A DNA stretch of 64,000 nucleotides from Holophagales bacterium UBA5704. GTDB taxonomy: Bacteria > Acidobacteriota > Thermoanaerobaculia > Multivoradales > UBA5704. The DNA is taken from contig DIHE01000160.1 of the NCBI GenBank assembly GCA_002420005.1, positions 18,614 through 82,613 of the forward strand, read 5' to 3'. Numbering within the stretch: the stretch's first letter is position 1; each line of letters opens with the position of its first letter. Shown piece by piece: positions 1 to 7,338 of the stretch. Made by a program: the position numbers and the translations under genes. The notes beneath the pieces were generated by a model. The model searched no databases, was not told where the DNA came from, and saw nothing but the letters and a program-made list of their open reading frames with translations.

Positions 1-8
1 CTCGGCAT
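1..8 (-). other. possible start of a further minus-strand gene
   Basis: On the minus strand an AGAGGAGGG ribosome-binding sequence (complement of bases 16-24) lies seven bases before an ATG at base 8, so another gene of the same orientation may begin here and run off the left edge. Only two codons are visible; nothing can be said about its product. Confidence 0.3.
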
Positions 9-25
9 GAGCCATCCCTCCTCTT

Positions 26-53
26 GTCGCCTCCAGTCTATCGGAGAGGCGAC
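26..53 (-). terminator. hairpin after the cation exporter gene
   Basis: GTCGCCTC (26-33) and GAGGCGAC (46-53) form a perfect 8-bp stem with a 12-base loop, seven bases beyond the stop codon of the CDF gene. There is no T-run, so it may be a weak terminator or an mRNA-stabilising hairpin before the next gene. Confidence 0.4.
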
Positions 54-60
54 ACTTTCC

Positions 61-951
61 CTAACCGGAACCGCTCATGTGCTCACCGAATGACGGGCTT
101 TCCTTCTGGTGCGGCTCCATGTGGACCAACACACCGAGAACGGCGGGCACCTCGCGGCGGATCGAGGTCTTCACCTTGCCGCTGACCACGTGGGCTTCGC
201 GCAGAGGCATCTCCGGGTCCGCCTCGACGTGGATGTCCACATAGAGGCCGAGCCCGGAACGGCGCACCTTGAGCGTCTCGACCTGCTGCACCTCGGGCAC
301 CGCCATCGCGGCGGCGTGGATCTGGTCGACCACGGCGCGCCCCGGCGTATGGTCCATCAGGTCCGCCACCGCCGGGCGCAGAATGCGGACTCCGTTGGCG
401 AAGATGACCGCCGCGGCCACCAGGGCGGCCACGTCGTCCGCCTGCTCCCAGCCCGGCCCGCCGATCAGGGCCACGGCGATGCCGACCGCCGCCGCGGCCG
501 AGGTGATCGCGTCGCTCCTGTGATGCCAGGCGTCCGCCTGCACCGCCGCGCTCTCCACCTCCTGCCCCACCGCGAAGACCCGCCGGAAGAGGAACTCCTT
601 GATGAAGATCACCCCGAACAGCACCGCCAGGGTGAACGGTGCCGGCGCATGGTGGGGCGTGACGATCTCGCGCACCGCCTGGACGGCGATGGCGACGGCG
701 CCACCCAGAAGAAGAAACGAGACGACCACCGTGGCGAGCGGCTCGGCCTTGCCGTAACCGAACGGGAAGGACTCGTCCGCCGAGCGCGTGGAGATGCGCA
801 GCCCCCCCCAGACGATCAAGGACGAGAAGATGTCGAGCGTCGATTCCAGCGCATCCGCCACCAGGGCGTAGGAGTTGCCGAGGATGCCGCCGAGGAGCTT
901 GGCCAACGCCAGGAGGGCGTTGGTGACCAGGCCCGCCAGGGCGGAACGCAT
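61..951 (-). CDS. cation diffusion facilitator (CDF) family transporter
   Basis: This 296-residue protein is a divalent-cation/proton antiporter of the inner membrane (CDF family; Zn, Fe, Co or Mn not distinguishable). About six hydrophobic helices occupy residues 5-200. The two metal-binding pairs of the family appear as ExxxD at residues 36/40 in helix 2 and HxxxD at 143/147 in helix 5. The tail (about 205-290, 'VDIHVEADP') matches the cytoplasmic ferredoxin-like CDF dimerisation domain. The ATG at 951 is preferred because it begins at the family's first helix; an upstream in-frame ATG lies in GC-rich repeat sequence. It is the last gene of the pyr run, about 95 bases after pyrC, with no obvious link to pyrimidine synthesis. 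Confidence 0.88.
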   Translation of the reverse strand: MRSALAGLVTNALLALAKLLGGILGNSYALVADALESTLDIFSSLIVWGGLRISTRSADESFPFGYGKAEPLATVVVSFLLLGGAVAIAVQAVREIVTPHHAPAPFTLAVLFGVIFIKEFLFRRVFAVGQEVESAAVQADAWHHRSDAITSAAAAVGIAVALIGGPGWEQADDVAALVAAAVIFANGVRILRPAVADLMDHTPGRAVVDQIHAAAMAVPEVQQVETLKVRRSGLGLYVDIHVEADPEMPLREAHVVSGKVKTSIRREVPAVLGVLVHMEPHQKESPSFGEHMSGSG

Positions 952-972
952 CCCCCGGCCGGCCCGGTCCCG

Positions 973-1046
973 GAGGTCCCCCTCCCCGTCCCTCCCCCGC
1001 GAAGCGGGAGAGGGCGCCCCCTCCCTCCCGGGGTGTGCCTTTTCCA
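973..1046. repeat. GC-rich intergenic hairpin repeat between pyrC and the CDF gene
   Basis: The spacer is pyrimidine-rich on the plus strand and contains CCCGC-GAA-GCGGG (996-1008) flanked by further complementary bases. It resembles in style the hairpin repeat at 4521-4560. It could also end part of the pyr transcript. Confidence 0.45.
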
Positions 1047-2336
1047 TCAGGGGAGGGGGCTCACCTTCCGGCCGCCGAGCACGGTGGCCACCGGCCGGCC
1101 GCGCAGCGTCCAGCCGTCGAAGGGCGTGTTGCGCGACTTGCTGCGGAAGTCGGCGGCGACGATGGTCACCTCGCCGTCGAGATCGAAGATCGACACGTCC
1201 GCCGGGCTCCCCACCTGGAGCGTGCCGCCGGGGAGGCCGAGCACGCGCGCCGGGCCGGTCGACAGCAGCTCGACGAGCCGCGGCAAGGTCAGGAGGCCGG
1301 CGTGGACGAAGCGGTCGAGGCAAAGGCTGAGCGTGGTCTCCAGCCCCAGGATGCCGAACGGCGCCTTGTCGAACTCGACGTCCTTCTCGTCCGCGTGATG
1401 CGGCGCATGGTCGCTCGCGATGCAATCGACCGTACCGTCCACCAGCCCCTGGATGAGCGCCTCGCGGTCGCGCGAGGAGCGCAGTGGCGGCTTCATCTTG
1501 CAGTGGGTCGAGAAGCCGGTCTTCGCCACCTCCTCGTCGGTCAGGATCAAGTGGTGCGGCGCCACCTCGCAGGTGACCCGCAGGCCGCGCGACCGCCCCA
1601 GCCGGACCAAGTCGAGGCTCCGCGCCGTGGACAGATGGGCCACGTGGTAGCGGCCCTGCGTGTCCTCGGTCAGGATCAGGTCGCGCGCCACCATCACGTC
1701 CTCGGCCGAGCCGGGGATGCCGATGAGCCCCAGGCGGGTGGACCACTCGCCCTCGTGCATCACGCCTTTGCCGGTGAGCGTCAAGTCCTCGGCGTGCTGG
1801 ATGACCGGGATGCCGTAGTGCTGGGTGTAGAGGAGGGCGCGGCGCATCAGCTCCGCGTTCATCACCGGCAGCCCGTCGTCGGAGACGGCGACCGCACCGG
1901 CCGCCACCATCTCGCCGATCTCCGCCAGCTCCTGGCCCTGCATCCCCTTGCTGATCGCCCCGATCGGATAGACCCGGGCGAAGCCGGCGCGCTCCGCTTC
2001 CAGCAGGATCAGCTCGGTGATCGCCCGGTTGTCGTGGACCGGCACGGTGTTGGCCATGCAGGCCACCGCGGTGAAGCCGCCGGCCGCGGCGGCGCGGGTG
2101 CCGGTGGCCACCGTCTCCTTGTACTCCTGCCCCGGCTCGCGCAGATGGACGTGGATGTCGATCAGGCCGGGCGTCACCACCAGCCCGGTGGCATCCAAGG
2201 TCTCGACCCCCTTGGGCTTCGCGATCTTGCCGTCGATCCGGGCGACGGCGCCGTCCTCGATCAGCAGATCGGCGGGGCCGTCCAGGCCCTGGCTCGGATC
2301 GACGATCCGGCCTCCATGAATCAGCAGGCTGGCCAT
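1047..2336 (-). CDS. pyrC: dihydroorotase
   Basis: Catalyses reversible cyclisation of carbamoyl-aspartate to dihydroorotate, the third step of de novo pyrimidine synthesis, in the cytoplasm. The 429-residue length and motifs fit the multifunctional-type (class I) bacterial dihydroorotase of the amidohydrolase superfamily: the metal-binding 'DIHVHLREPG' near residue 60, 'IQHAED', 'VAHLST' and the catalytic-aspartate motif 'ASDHAPHH' near residue 310. It starts one base after the pyrB stop codon, so the two are translationally coupled in the order pyrR-pyrB-pyrC. No key residue seems to be missing. Confidence 0.97.
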   Translation of the reverse strand: MASLLIHGGRIVDPSQGLDGPADLLIEDGAVARIDGKIAKPKGVETLDATGLVVTPGLIDIHVHLREPGQEYKETVATGTRAAAAGGFTAVACMANTVPVHDNRAITELILLEAERAGFARVYPIGAISKGMQGQELAEIGEMVAAGAVAVSDDGLPVMNAELMRRALLYTQHYGIPVIQHAEDLTLTGKGVMHEGEWSTRLGLIGIPGSAEDVMVARDLILTEDTQGRYHVAHLSTARSLDLVRLGRSRGLRVTCEVAPHHLILTDEEVAKTGFSTHCKMKPPLRSSRDREALIQGLVDGTVDCIASDHAPHHADEKDVEFDKAPFGILGLETTLSLCLDRFVHAGLLTLPRLVELLSTGPARVLGLPGGTLQVGSPADVSIFDLDGEVTIVAADFRSKSRNTPFDGWTLRGRPVATVLGGRKVSPLP

Positions 2337-2337
2337 G

Positions 2338-3284
<947 letters not shown>

Positions 3285-3288
<4 letters not shown>

Positions 3289-3845
3289 CGCGGCGCCTTG
3301 CGCTCCAGGATGCGGACCTGCTCGATCCCGTCGGTCGACTGGAAGGTGACCTCGATCACCTCGTCGCCCGAGGTCGGCACCTTCTTGCCCACGACGTCGG
3401 CCTGGATCGGCAGCTCGCGGTGGCCGCGGTCGATCAGGACCGCCAGCTTCACGGCACGCGGCCGGCCGAAGTCGAGAAGCTCGTCGAGCGCGGCGCGCAC
3501 GGTGCGCCCGGTGTAGAGGACGTCGTCGCAGAGGAGCACGGTGCTCCCCTCGACCGGCCGCGGCAGGGTGGTCCCCTTGACCTGCGGCTGCGCGGCGATG
3601 GTCGACAGGTCGTCGCGATAGAGGGTGATGTCGAGGACCCCGACGGGGACCTTGACCCCTTCCATCCGCTCGATCTCGACGGCGAGCTGCTCGGCGAGCG
3701 GCACGCCGCGGGTGCGGATGCCGACGAGCAGGAGGTTGGCGAGGTCCCGGTTCGTCTCGACGACTTCCCCGGCCATCCGGCGGATGATCCGGGCCATCTG
3801 CTTGGCGTCGAGGATGGTGTTCTTCGGCGTCAGATTTTCATGCAT
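3285..3845 (-). CDS. pyrR: PyrR bifunctional regulator / uracil phosphoribosyltransferase
   Basis: Family role: binds pyr mRNA leaders in response to UMP and PRPP and has weak uracil phosphoribosyltransferase activity. The PRPP-binding loop 'LLCDDVLYTGRT' and the 'RTRGVPLA' segment are clear. The ATG at 3845 gives about 186 residues, close to the family length; an in-frame ATG at 3884 would add 13 residues encoded by a strong hairpin (3855-3879) and is less likely. It heads the operon and overlaps pyrB by four bases. Enzyme activity cannot be judged from sequence alone. Confidence 0.93.
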
Positions 3846-3854
3846 GGAGTTGAG

Positions 3855-3879
3855 GCGGGCCCCCGTAGGGGGGACCCGC
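3855..3879 (-). promoter_or_regulatory. hairpin just upstream of pyrR
   Basis: GCGGG-CCCC and GGGG-CCCGC arms, with one internal mismatch, form a strong GC stem 10 bases before the chosen pyrR start, in the right place to affect initiation or termination in the pyr leader. No conserved PyrR-binding loop was recognised, so a regulatory role is only inferred from position. Confidence 0.35.
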
Positions 3880-3943
3880 GGCATGCTATGGCCGGGGGGG
3901 CGGGGTTGTCAATGAAGGGGGGGAGGCGGGTTAGAATCCAATC

Positions 3944-4457
3944 ATGCCCTCCGAGACCGCCGGTCCCGTCTTCACCCTCGACGTGAACACCGACCCCGCC
4001 GCGCGCGTCGTGCGCCTCCGCCTGACGGACGCACACGGAGATCGAAGAGACCCAGCACGAGTTGGGCGAAGGAGAGTACGAGCTGGCTAAGACCCGCTTC
4101 AATCTGTGCTTTCCGCTGCTACGGCTCAATCGCCTAGGTGAAGCCCAGCAGGTGCTTGAGAGAAGCCTAACCGGCTTCCGCGATGTAGGCGATCTATCGA
4201 ATGAGGCAAACGCCCTCTCGGCACTGGCCGACCTGTGGAACGAGAGAAAGGATCGTGAGCAGGACTCTATGCGCCAAGCCGCAGCCGCGGGGAGACGCTA
4301 CGAGCTGCCCCGGCTCGCCGATCTGCTGGAGCGCCCCGAGTTTGAGCCGCTTCAGCGGACGCTCGCGGAGCGCGGCGTGGCGGTGGAGGCGATGCAGGGG
4401 CGGATCGATGAGCTGGTGGAGGAAGTGCGGCGGGAGGTGGAGGCGGGCGGGGGGTAG
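3944..4457 (+). pseudogene. decayed CHAT/TPR protein: head and tail only
   Basis: The ATG at 3944 opens about 32 codons ('MPSETAGPVFTLDVNTD' onward) that look like the N-terminus of a CHAT-type protein. Near 4036-4040 the reading frame changes and what follows, to the TAG at 4455, is a TPR-like tail ('LAKTRFNLCFPLLRLNRLGE') plus a charged C-terminal helix ending in 'VEEVRREVEAGG'. Read straight through, the first frame stops at 4090. The simplest reading is an internal deletion removing the CHAT domain and most TPRs and shifting frame. It sits between the pyr operon and the toxin-antitoxin patch. The head assignment rests on general resemblance and is less certain than the TPR tail. Confidence 0.55.
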
Positions 4458-4520
4458 GGGCTCAACTTTGGCTCCCGTATTGGCGCGGGGCGCTCCCCCA
4501 CCCAAAGACCCTCACCCCCT

Positions 4521-4560
4521 CCCCTCTCCCAACCGCACTCACACCCGCCCGGGAGAGGGG
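4521..4560. repeat. 10-bp perfect inverted repeat
   Basis: CCCCTCTCCC (4521-4530) and GGGAGAGGGG (4551-4560) are exact reverse complements with a 20-base loop, in the spacer between the CHAT/TPR remnant and the convergent higA gene. It may act as a bidirectional terminator, and it resembles GC-rich intergenic repeats common in bacterial genomes. Confidence 0.6.
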
Positions 4561-4561
4561 C

Positions 4562-4577
4562 GCCACCACCCAGGAAC
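4562..4577. repeat. short dispersed repeat C, copy 1
   Basis: The 16-base word GCCACCACCCAGGAAC recurs exactly at 6367-6382. Here it lies immediately downstream of higA; the second copy lies next to repeat B beside another antitoxin gene. Confidence 0.55.
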
Positions 4578-4584
4578 CCGGCGG

Positions 4585-4983
4585 TTAGAAAAAGACCGCC
4601 GGCGAGACCCGAAACCGCTCGGCCAAGGCGCGGATCTCGCCAACGTGCAGCTCCCTCTCCCGCGCGAGGAACGCCTGGACACCGCCGGCTCCGCCAAGCT
4701 CCGGCAGATCCACGAGGCTGAGACCGTGCTCTTCCATCAAGAACTCCAGAACCTCCGGTCCACCGGCCTCGGGAATCGGCACGTTCTCTTCCTCGTAGGC
4801 GTGGATGAGGGTGCCAAGGGTGTCGAGAAGCCCGTAGAGCGGATGCTTCTCGTCGTCACCGACCTCCGCGAGCAAGGAGCTCAGACGTTCGATGGCGGCG
4901 GCATAATCTCGCTCATCGCGGATCGTCAGGAGAGGACTGATGGCTTGCCAGTGTTCCTGGGTGTCTTGGCGCAGCGCGTTCAT
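4585..4983 (-). CDS. higA: HigA-type antitoxin / transcriptional regulator
   Basis: The protein is 132 residues. The C-terminal half ('HGLSLVDLPELGGAGGVQ' then 'LHVGEIRALAERFRVSPAVFF') is the helix-turn-helix of the HigA family, which neutralises HigB and represses its own operon; the N-terminal half ('ERDYAAAIERLSSLL') is the usual helical part. The ATG at 4983 overlaps the higB remnant's stop by four bases (ATGA), the normal toxin-first order of higBA; an ATG at 4992 is also possible. A CCGGCGGT/ACCGCCGG inverted repeat (4578-4602) spans its stop codon. Its toxin partner is truncated, so it is now probably an orphan. Confidence 0.82.
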   Translation of the reverse strand: MNALRQDTQEHWQAISPLLTIRDERDYAAAIERLSSLLAEVGDDEKHPLYGLLDTLGTLIHAYEEENVPIPEAGGPEVLEFLMEEHGLSLVDLPELGGAGGVQAFLARERELHVGEIRALAERFRVSPAVFF

Positions 4984-5112
4984 GGCTTCCACTCTCCTTG
5001 ATCGTACTCTTCGTGGGTCAAGACATGCCGAACGTAGACTCTCTTGCGGTTGAAGTGGACAGCCGCAATCAGTCTGTACCGATTCCCGCTGACATTGAAG
5101 ACAACCAGCCCC
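4980..5112 (-). pseudogene. HigB-type toxin, C-terminal half only
   Basis: Reading 'LVVFNVSGNRYRLIAAVHF' then 'VYVRHVLTHEEYDQ', this is the second half of a HigB mRNA-interferase (RelE-like fold; about 95-100 residues when complete). Homology stops at about base 5112, exactly where repeat A begins; upstream in-frame codons belong to the repeats. The first half, with its start and ribosome-binding site, is gone. An in-frame GTG at 5171 inside repeat B could allow a chimeric 63-residue product, but activity is unlikely. Confidence 0.7.
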
Positions 5113-5182
5113 GGTGGGTCGTCAATCAAGCCGGTCTTCGCCTGACATCGCCCCGCTTCTTGACCTGGCACCCGTCGGTCCC
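5113..5182. repeat. composite repeat A+B at a double toxin breakpoint
   Basis: Bases 5113-5150 (repeat A, core GTCAATCAAGCCGGTCT) match 6727-6764 with 3 differences in 38. Bases 5151-5182 (repeat B, core CTTCTTGACCTGGCAC) match 6403-6434 with 2 differences in 32. Here A and B are directly adjacent, with the HigB remnant ending at one border and the ParE remnant at the other; at the second locus they are about 290 bases apart on either side of an antitoxin gene. Confidence 0.75.
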
Positions 5183-5259
5183 GGAACCTGACTCGCGTAC
5201 CAGCGTTGAGTCTCCAGAATATCCCGCTCGGCCGCCGAGCTGAGCTTGGCCCGGATCAC
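5183..5259 (-). pseudogene. RelE/ParE-type toxin, N-terminal fragment
   Basis: A GTG at 5259 overlaps the stop of the antitoxin gene by four bases (GTGA), the usual coupling in parDE-like pairs. The first 26 or so residues, 'VIRAKLSSAAERDILETQRW' and then 'YASQVPG', are the N-terminal helices of a ParE/RelE toxin (about 95 residues when whole). The reading then enters repeat B and stops at 5122. The remaining two-thirds, including the active-site strands, is missing. Confidence 0.7.
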
Positions 5260-5474
5260 CGATGGGCCGGCCAGATTTCGGCTTTGACGTCCTCCCAGTC
5301 CCTCCCCTCCTCGCCCACGCTGTCGGCGAGGCGTTCGTCGAGGAGGTCCCGTTGCCACCGGGGCAAGGGAAGCGTATCGGGATCGGCGAGGCTCGCCCAG
5401 ACGGCGTCGGCGATCTCCAACCGCTCCACTTCAGGCAGGGTCATGATCTGCCTCTGGATCTCGATCTTGGTCAT
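5256..5474 (-). CDS. addiction-module antitoxin of the ParE-partner type
   Basis: The protein is 72 residues starting 'MTKIEIQRQIMTLPEVERLE' and ending 'DWEDVKAEIWPAHR', the pattern of the short acidic antitoxins (putative addiction module component family) that precede ParE/RelE toxins: a helical N-terminus, 'ADAVWASL' in the middle and a tryptophan-containing C-terminal toxin-binding tail. Its stop overlaps the GTG of the truncated toxin by four bases. Further in-frame codons upstream of the ATG at 5474 lack antitoxin character. It is divergent from the next module with a 77-base shared promoter region. Confidence 0.75.
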   Translation of the reverse strand: MTKIEIQRQIMTLPEVERLEIADAVWASLADPDTLPLPRWQRDLLDERLADSVGEEGRDWEDVKAEIWPAHR

Positions 5475-5551
5475 GGCTCCGAGGATAAACGAAGGTTCGC
5501 CCAGGCGCACAACGCCGGCTCTGCTACCATGGGGGCGGAGGATCACGGCCC

Positions 5552-5755
5552 TTGAAGACATTCAAGATCGACGTCCCGGAGCGCTTGGCGCAACAGGTCG
5601 AGGACTTGGTCACCACCGGCTGGTTTGCCAGCCCGGAGGAGCTCACCCGCCACGCCCTGGCTGAGTTCGTCCAGCACCATCGCTTCGAGCTCCAGGAGCA
5701 GTTTCAACGCGACGACATCCAGTGGGCCCTGAGCCTCAAGGATGCCGACCGTTGA
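5552..5755 (+). CDS. ribbon-helix-helix antitoxin paired with a PIN toxin
   Basis: A 67-residue protein starting at TTG 5552, chosen because GGAGGA (5537-5542) lies nine bases upstream and the conserved start 'MKTFKIDVPERLAQQVEDLV' begins here. 'IDVPERLAQQVEDLV ... SPEELTRHALAEFV' is the strand-helix-helix pattern of CopG/ParD-type DNA-binding antitoxins; the charged C-terminal tail would wrap the toxin. Its TGA overlaps the toxin ATG by one base, so the pair is translationally coupled. It is expected to repress its own promoter in the 5475-5551 spacer. Confidence 0.78.
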   Translation: MKTFKIDVPERLAQQVEDLVTTGWFASPEELTRHALAEFVQHHRFELQEQFQRDDIQWALSLKDADR

Positions 5756-6255
5756 TGCGGATCGCCTGCGACACGGGCCCCCTTCTCCATCTCCGCGAGG
5801 CTGGAAGCCTTGCTCTCCTTGGGCGCGCCGGTCGTGTCCACATCCCTCCGGCCGTCCAATCCGAGCTCCTGACCCACGACCCCCGCTGGGCGGTCGAACG
5901 GCCGGCCTGGGTCGAGATCGTGCCGCTCGTGCCGGTCTTCGCCACCACAGCCTCGGTCTGGCTGCGTGCCGGGCTACTGGATCGAGGGGAGGCGGAGGCT
6001 CTTGCGCTCGCCTCCCAGCTCAAGGCGGACTGGTTTCTGACCGACGACACCGCCGCGCGGACGCTTGCTCAGCAGCAAGGGCAAGAGGTTCATGGCTCGC
6101 TGGGAATCGTCCTCTGGGCAGCCGCGACAGGGGGGCTCGACGCGGCCGGCGCCGCAGAAGCACTGGCGGCTTTGTCGAGATCCTCGCTGTGGATCTCGGC
6201 CAAGGTTCTGGCGGAGGCGAAAGCCGCCCTGAAACGGATGTTTGCCGAGCCCTGA
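5755..6255 (+). CDS. PIN-domain toxin (DUF3368-like)
   Basis: A 166-residue PIN-fold protein, probably a VapC-like ribonuclease toxin. Acidic residues expected at the metal site are visible: D6 in 'IACDTGPL', a glutamate in 'LDRGEAEALALA' and aspartates in 'WFLTDDTAARTLA'. The 'DTGPLLHL' start and 'HGSLGIVLWA' segment are typical of DUF3368 proteins found downstream of small RHH antitoxins. The start overlaps the antitoxin stop by one base. This is one of only two apparently complete toxin-antitoxin pairs in the patch. Confidence 0.8.
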   Translation: MRIACDTGPLLHLREAGSLALLGRAGRVHIPPAVQSELLTHDPRWAVERPAWVEIVPLVPVFATTASVWLRAGLLDRGEAEALALASQLKADWFLTDDTAARTLAQQQGQEVHGSLGIVLWAAATGGLDAAGAAEALAALSRSSLWISAKVLAEAKAALKRMFAEP

Positions 6256-6288
6256 AGGTTTGCAGTCCCACCCTTCCCAATGCGGGGC

Positions 6289-6306
6289 CGGGCCTTCGGC
6301 CCGTTT
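6289..6306 (+). terminator. hairpin after the PIN toxin
   Basis: CGGGCC-TTC-GGCCCG (6289-6303) followed by TTT lies 33 bases beyond the toxin stop. The short loop and trailing T's fit a modest intrinsic terminator. Confidence 0.5.
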
Positions 6307-6341
6307 CCTGGAATGCCGGCGAGACGCCAGCGCTCCCAGGG
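6307..6341. repeat. dispersed intergenic repeat giving NAGETPALPG / SAGVSPA readings
   Basis: GAATGCCGGCGAGACGCC and the following GCGCTCCC are read as NAGETPALPG on plus and SAGVSPA on minus. These peptides recur in spurious translations from many genomes carrying this kind of interspersed palindromic element (from general knowledge). It occupies the spacer downstream of the PIN toxin. Confidence 0.5.
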
Positions 6342-6366
6342 GGCGCGGACGGCACCTCTCGGGGCT

Positions 6367-6434
6367 GCCACCACCCAGGAACACCGAACCGGCCACCCTG
6401 CGCCCCGCTTCTTGACCTGGCACCTGTCGGCCCC
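6367..6434. repeat. repeats C (copy 2) and B (copy 2)
   Basis: Bases 6367-6382 repeat the 16-base word at 4562-4577 exactly, and 6403-6434 match 5151-5182 with two differences. Repeat B abuts the 3' end of the ribbon-helix-helix antitoxin on the minus strand, the place where its toxin gene would be expected. Confidence 0.7.
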
Positions 6435-6643
6435 GCCCAACCCTCCCGGCTCTGCCGGATCTCCTCTTCCGGAGAGCGGCGATCCTCCTCCGACCAGGCT
6501 CCGAAAGCGGCTCGGATGGCTCGCTCCTGGCGCAGGAGAACGAGCCGCTTCCGCACCGCATCCTCAATGAGCTCGCTCCGTTGGCGAACCGGAACAAGCT
6601 CTCTGATCTCTTCCAGCAGCTCGTCTTTGAAAATCACGTTCAT
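6435..6643 (-). pseudogene. orphan ribbon-helix-helix antitoxin whose own stop and toxin are missing
   Basis: From the ATG at 6643 the reading 'MNVIFKDELLEEIRELVPVR' then 'RSELIEDAVRKRLVLLRQE' is an RHH DNA-binding antitoxin, with a charged C-terminal tail ending 'RQSREGW' at residue 69. Coding character ends at about 6435, where repeat B begins; the frame stays open through repeats and the 3' end of the PIN gene until 6020, which is not credible protein. The native stop and the toxin that normally overlaps it appear to have been replaced by the B/C repeats. The antitoxin domain itself looks intact. Confidence 0.6.
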
Positions 6644-6726
6644 CCGTGCCAGAGGAGTGCCTCTATGTGCGCCTGGAATCATACCAGAGTCTCCGCTGGA
6701 GCGAGTCCCTCCAGGGGGCGGGGTAC

Positions 6727-6764
6727 GGTGGGTTGTCAATCAAGCCGGTCTCCGCCTAACATCG
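6727..6764. repeat. repeat A, copy 2
   Basis: Matches 5113-5150 with three differences in 38 bases. It ends seven bases before the exosortase start codon, so that gene's ribosome-binding region comes from repeat-derived sequence; no good Shine-Dalgarno is seen. The rest of 6644-6726 holds no gene. Confidence 0.7.
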
Positions 6765-6771
6765 GCCCATC

Positions 6772-7338
6772 ATGGCGCGCACCCCTTCCCCCGAGACGCC
6801 CCCGACCGCCGACGCCTCGTTCTGGCGGCGCAACCGGCGGGAGATCCTCTTCCTGACCTTCTTCCTCCTGCTCCTGGGCGGCGGCTTCACGCTCATCTCG
6901 GTGCCCTGGGTGAATGACCACGTCATCGAGCCGTTCACCGCCGGGATCGCCAAGGTGAGCGGCGCCACGCTCGACCTGATCGGCCAGAACGTCACCATGC
7001 AGGGGACGATCATCCGCAACTCCCGCTTTGCGGTGAACATCCGCAATGGCTGCAACGGCGTCGAGGCGATGCTGATCTTCCTCGCCGCAGTCCTCGCCTT
7101 TCCGGCCTCCTGGCGCTCACGCGGGCTCGGCCTCGTGCTGGGCATCCTGGCGATTCAGGTGGTCAACCTGATCCGCGTGGTGGCCCTGTTCCTGACCGGC
7201 ATCTACTTCCCGCGCCTGTTCGATGCCTCGCACACGGTGGTCTGGCAGACCGTGGTCATCCTGGCCGGTGTGGTCCTCTGGATCTTCTGGGCCAACCGCT
7301 TCGCCGTGCCGCCGGCACCGGCCGAGCCCGCCGCCTGA
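6772..7338 (+). CDS. xrtH: exosortase H-type transpeptidase
   Basis: A 188-residue polytopic membrane protein with about five helices. The three catalytic residues expected of exosortase/archaeosortase enzymes are visible: Cys94 in 'RNGCNGVEA', Arg135 in 'VNLIRV' and His154 in 'ASHTVVWQT'. Exosortases cleave C-terminal sorting signals of exported proteins and transfer them to an acceptor. The short length and single-domain form fit the XrtH group, which acts on IPTLxxWG-type signals; the subgroup is assigned from overall resemblance and the downstream partner. The stop overlaps the next start by one base (TGATG). No cognate sorting-signal protein was found in the window. Confidence 0.83.
   Translation: MARTPSPETPPTADASFWRRNRREILFLTFFLLLLGGGFTLISVPWVNDHVIEPFTAGIAKVSGATLDLIGQNVTMQGTIIRNSRFAVNIRNGCNGVEAMLIFLAAVLAFPASWRSRGLGLVLGILAIQVVNLIRVVALFLTGIYFPRLFDASHTVVWQTVVILAGVVLWIFWANRFAVPPAPAEPAA

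Noticed and set aside
4062..4457. An independent 131-residue TPR protein
   Set aside because: It has no ribosome-binding site or good start. The preceding codons continue the frame back to the junction with the CHAT-like head, so it is better read as the tail of a decayed gene.
6020..6430. Long C-terminal extension of the RHH antitoxin
   Set aside because: The frame stays open only through repeats and antisense to the PIN toxin. The residues are repeat translations such as SAGVSPA.
5113..6764. Integron attC sites separating TA cassettes (repeat A contains GCCTAAC or GCCTGAC)
   Set aside because: The core-like word is at one end only, with no matching GTTRRRY partner or long imperfect palindrome, and there is no integrase gene in the window. 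Genes also face both directions.
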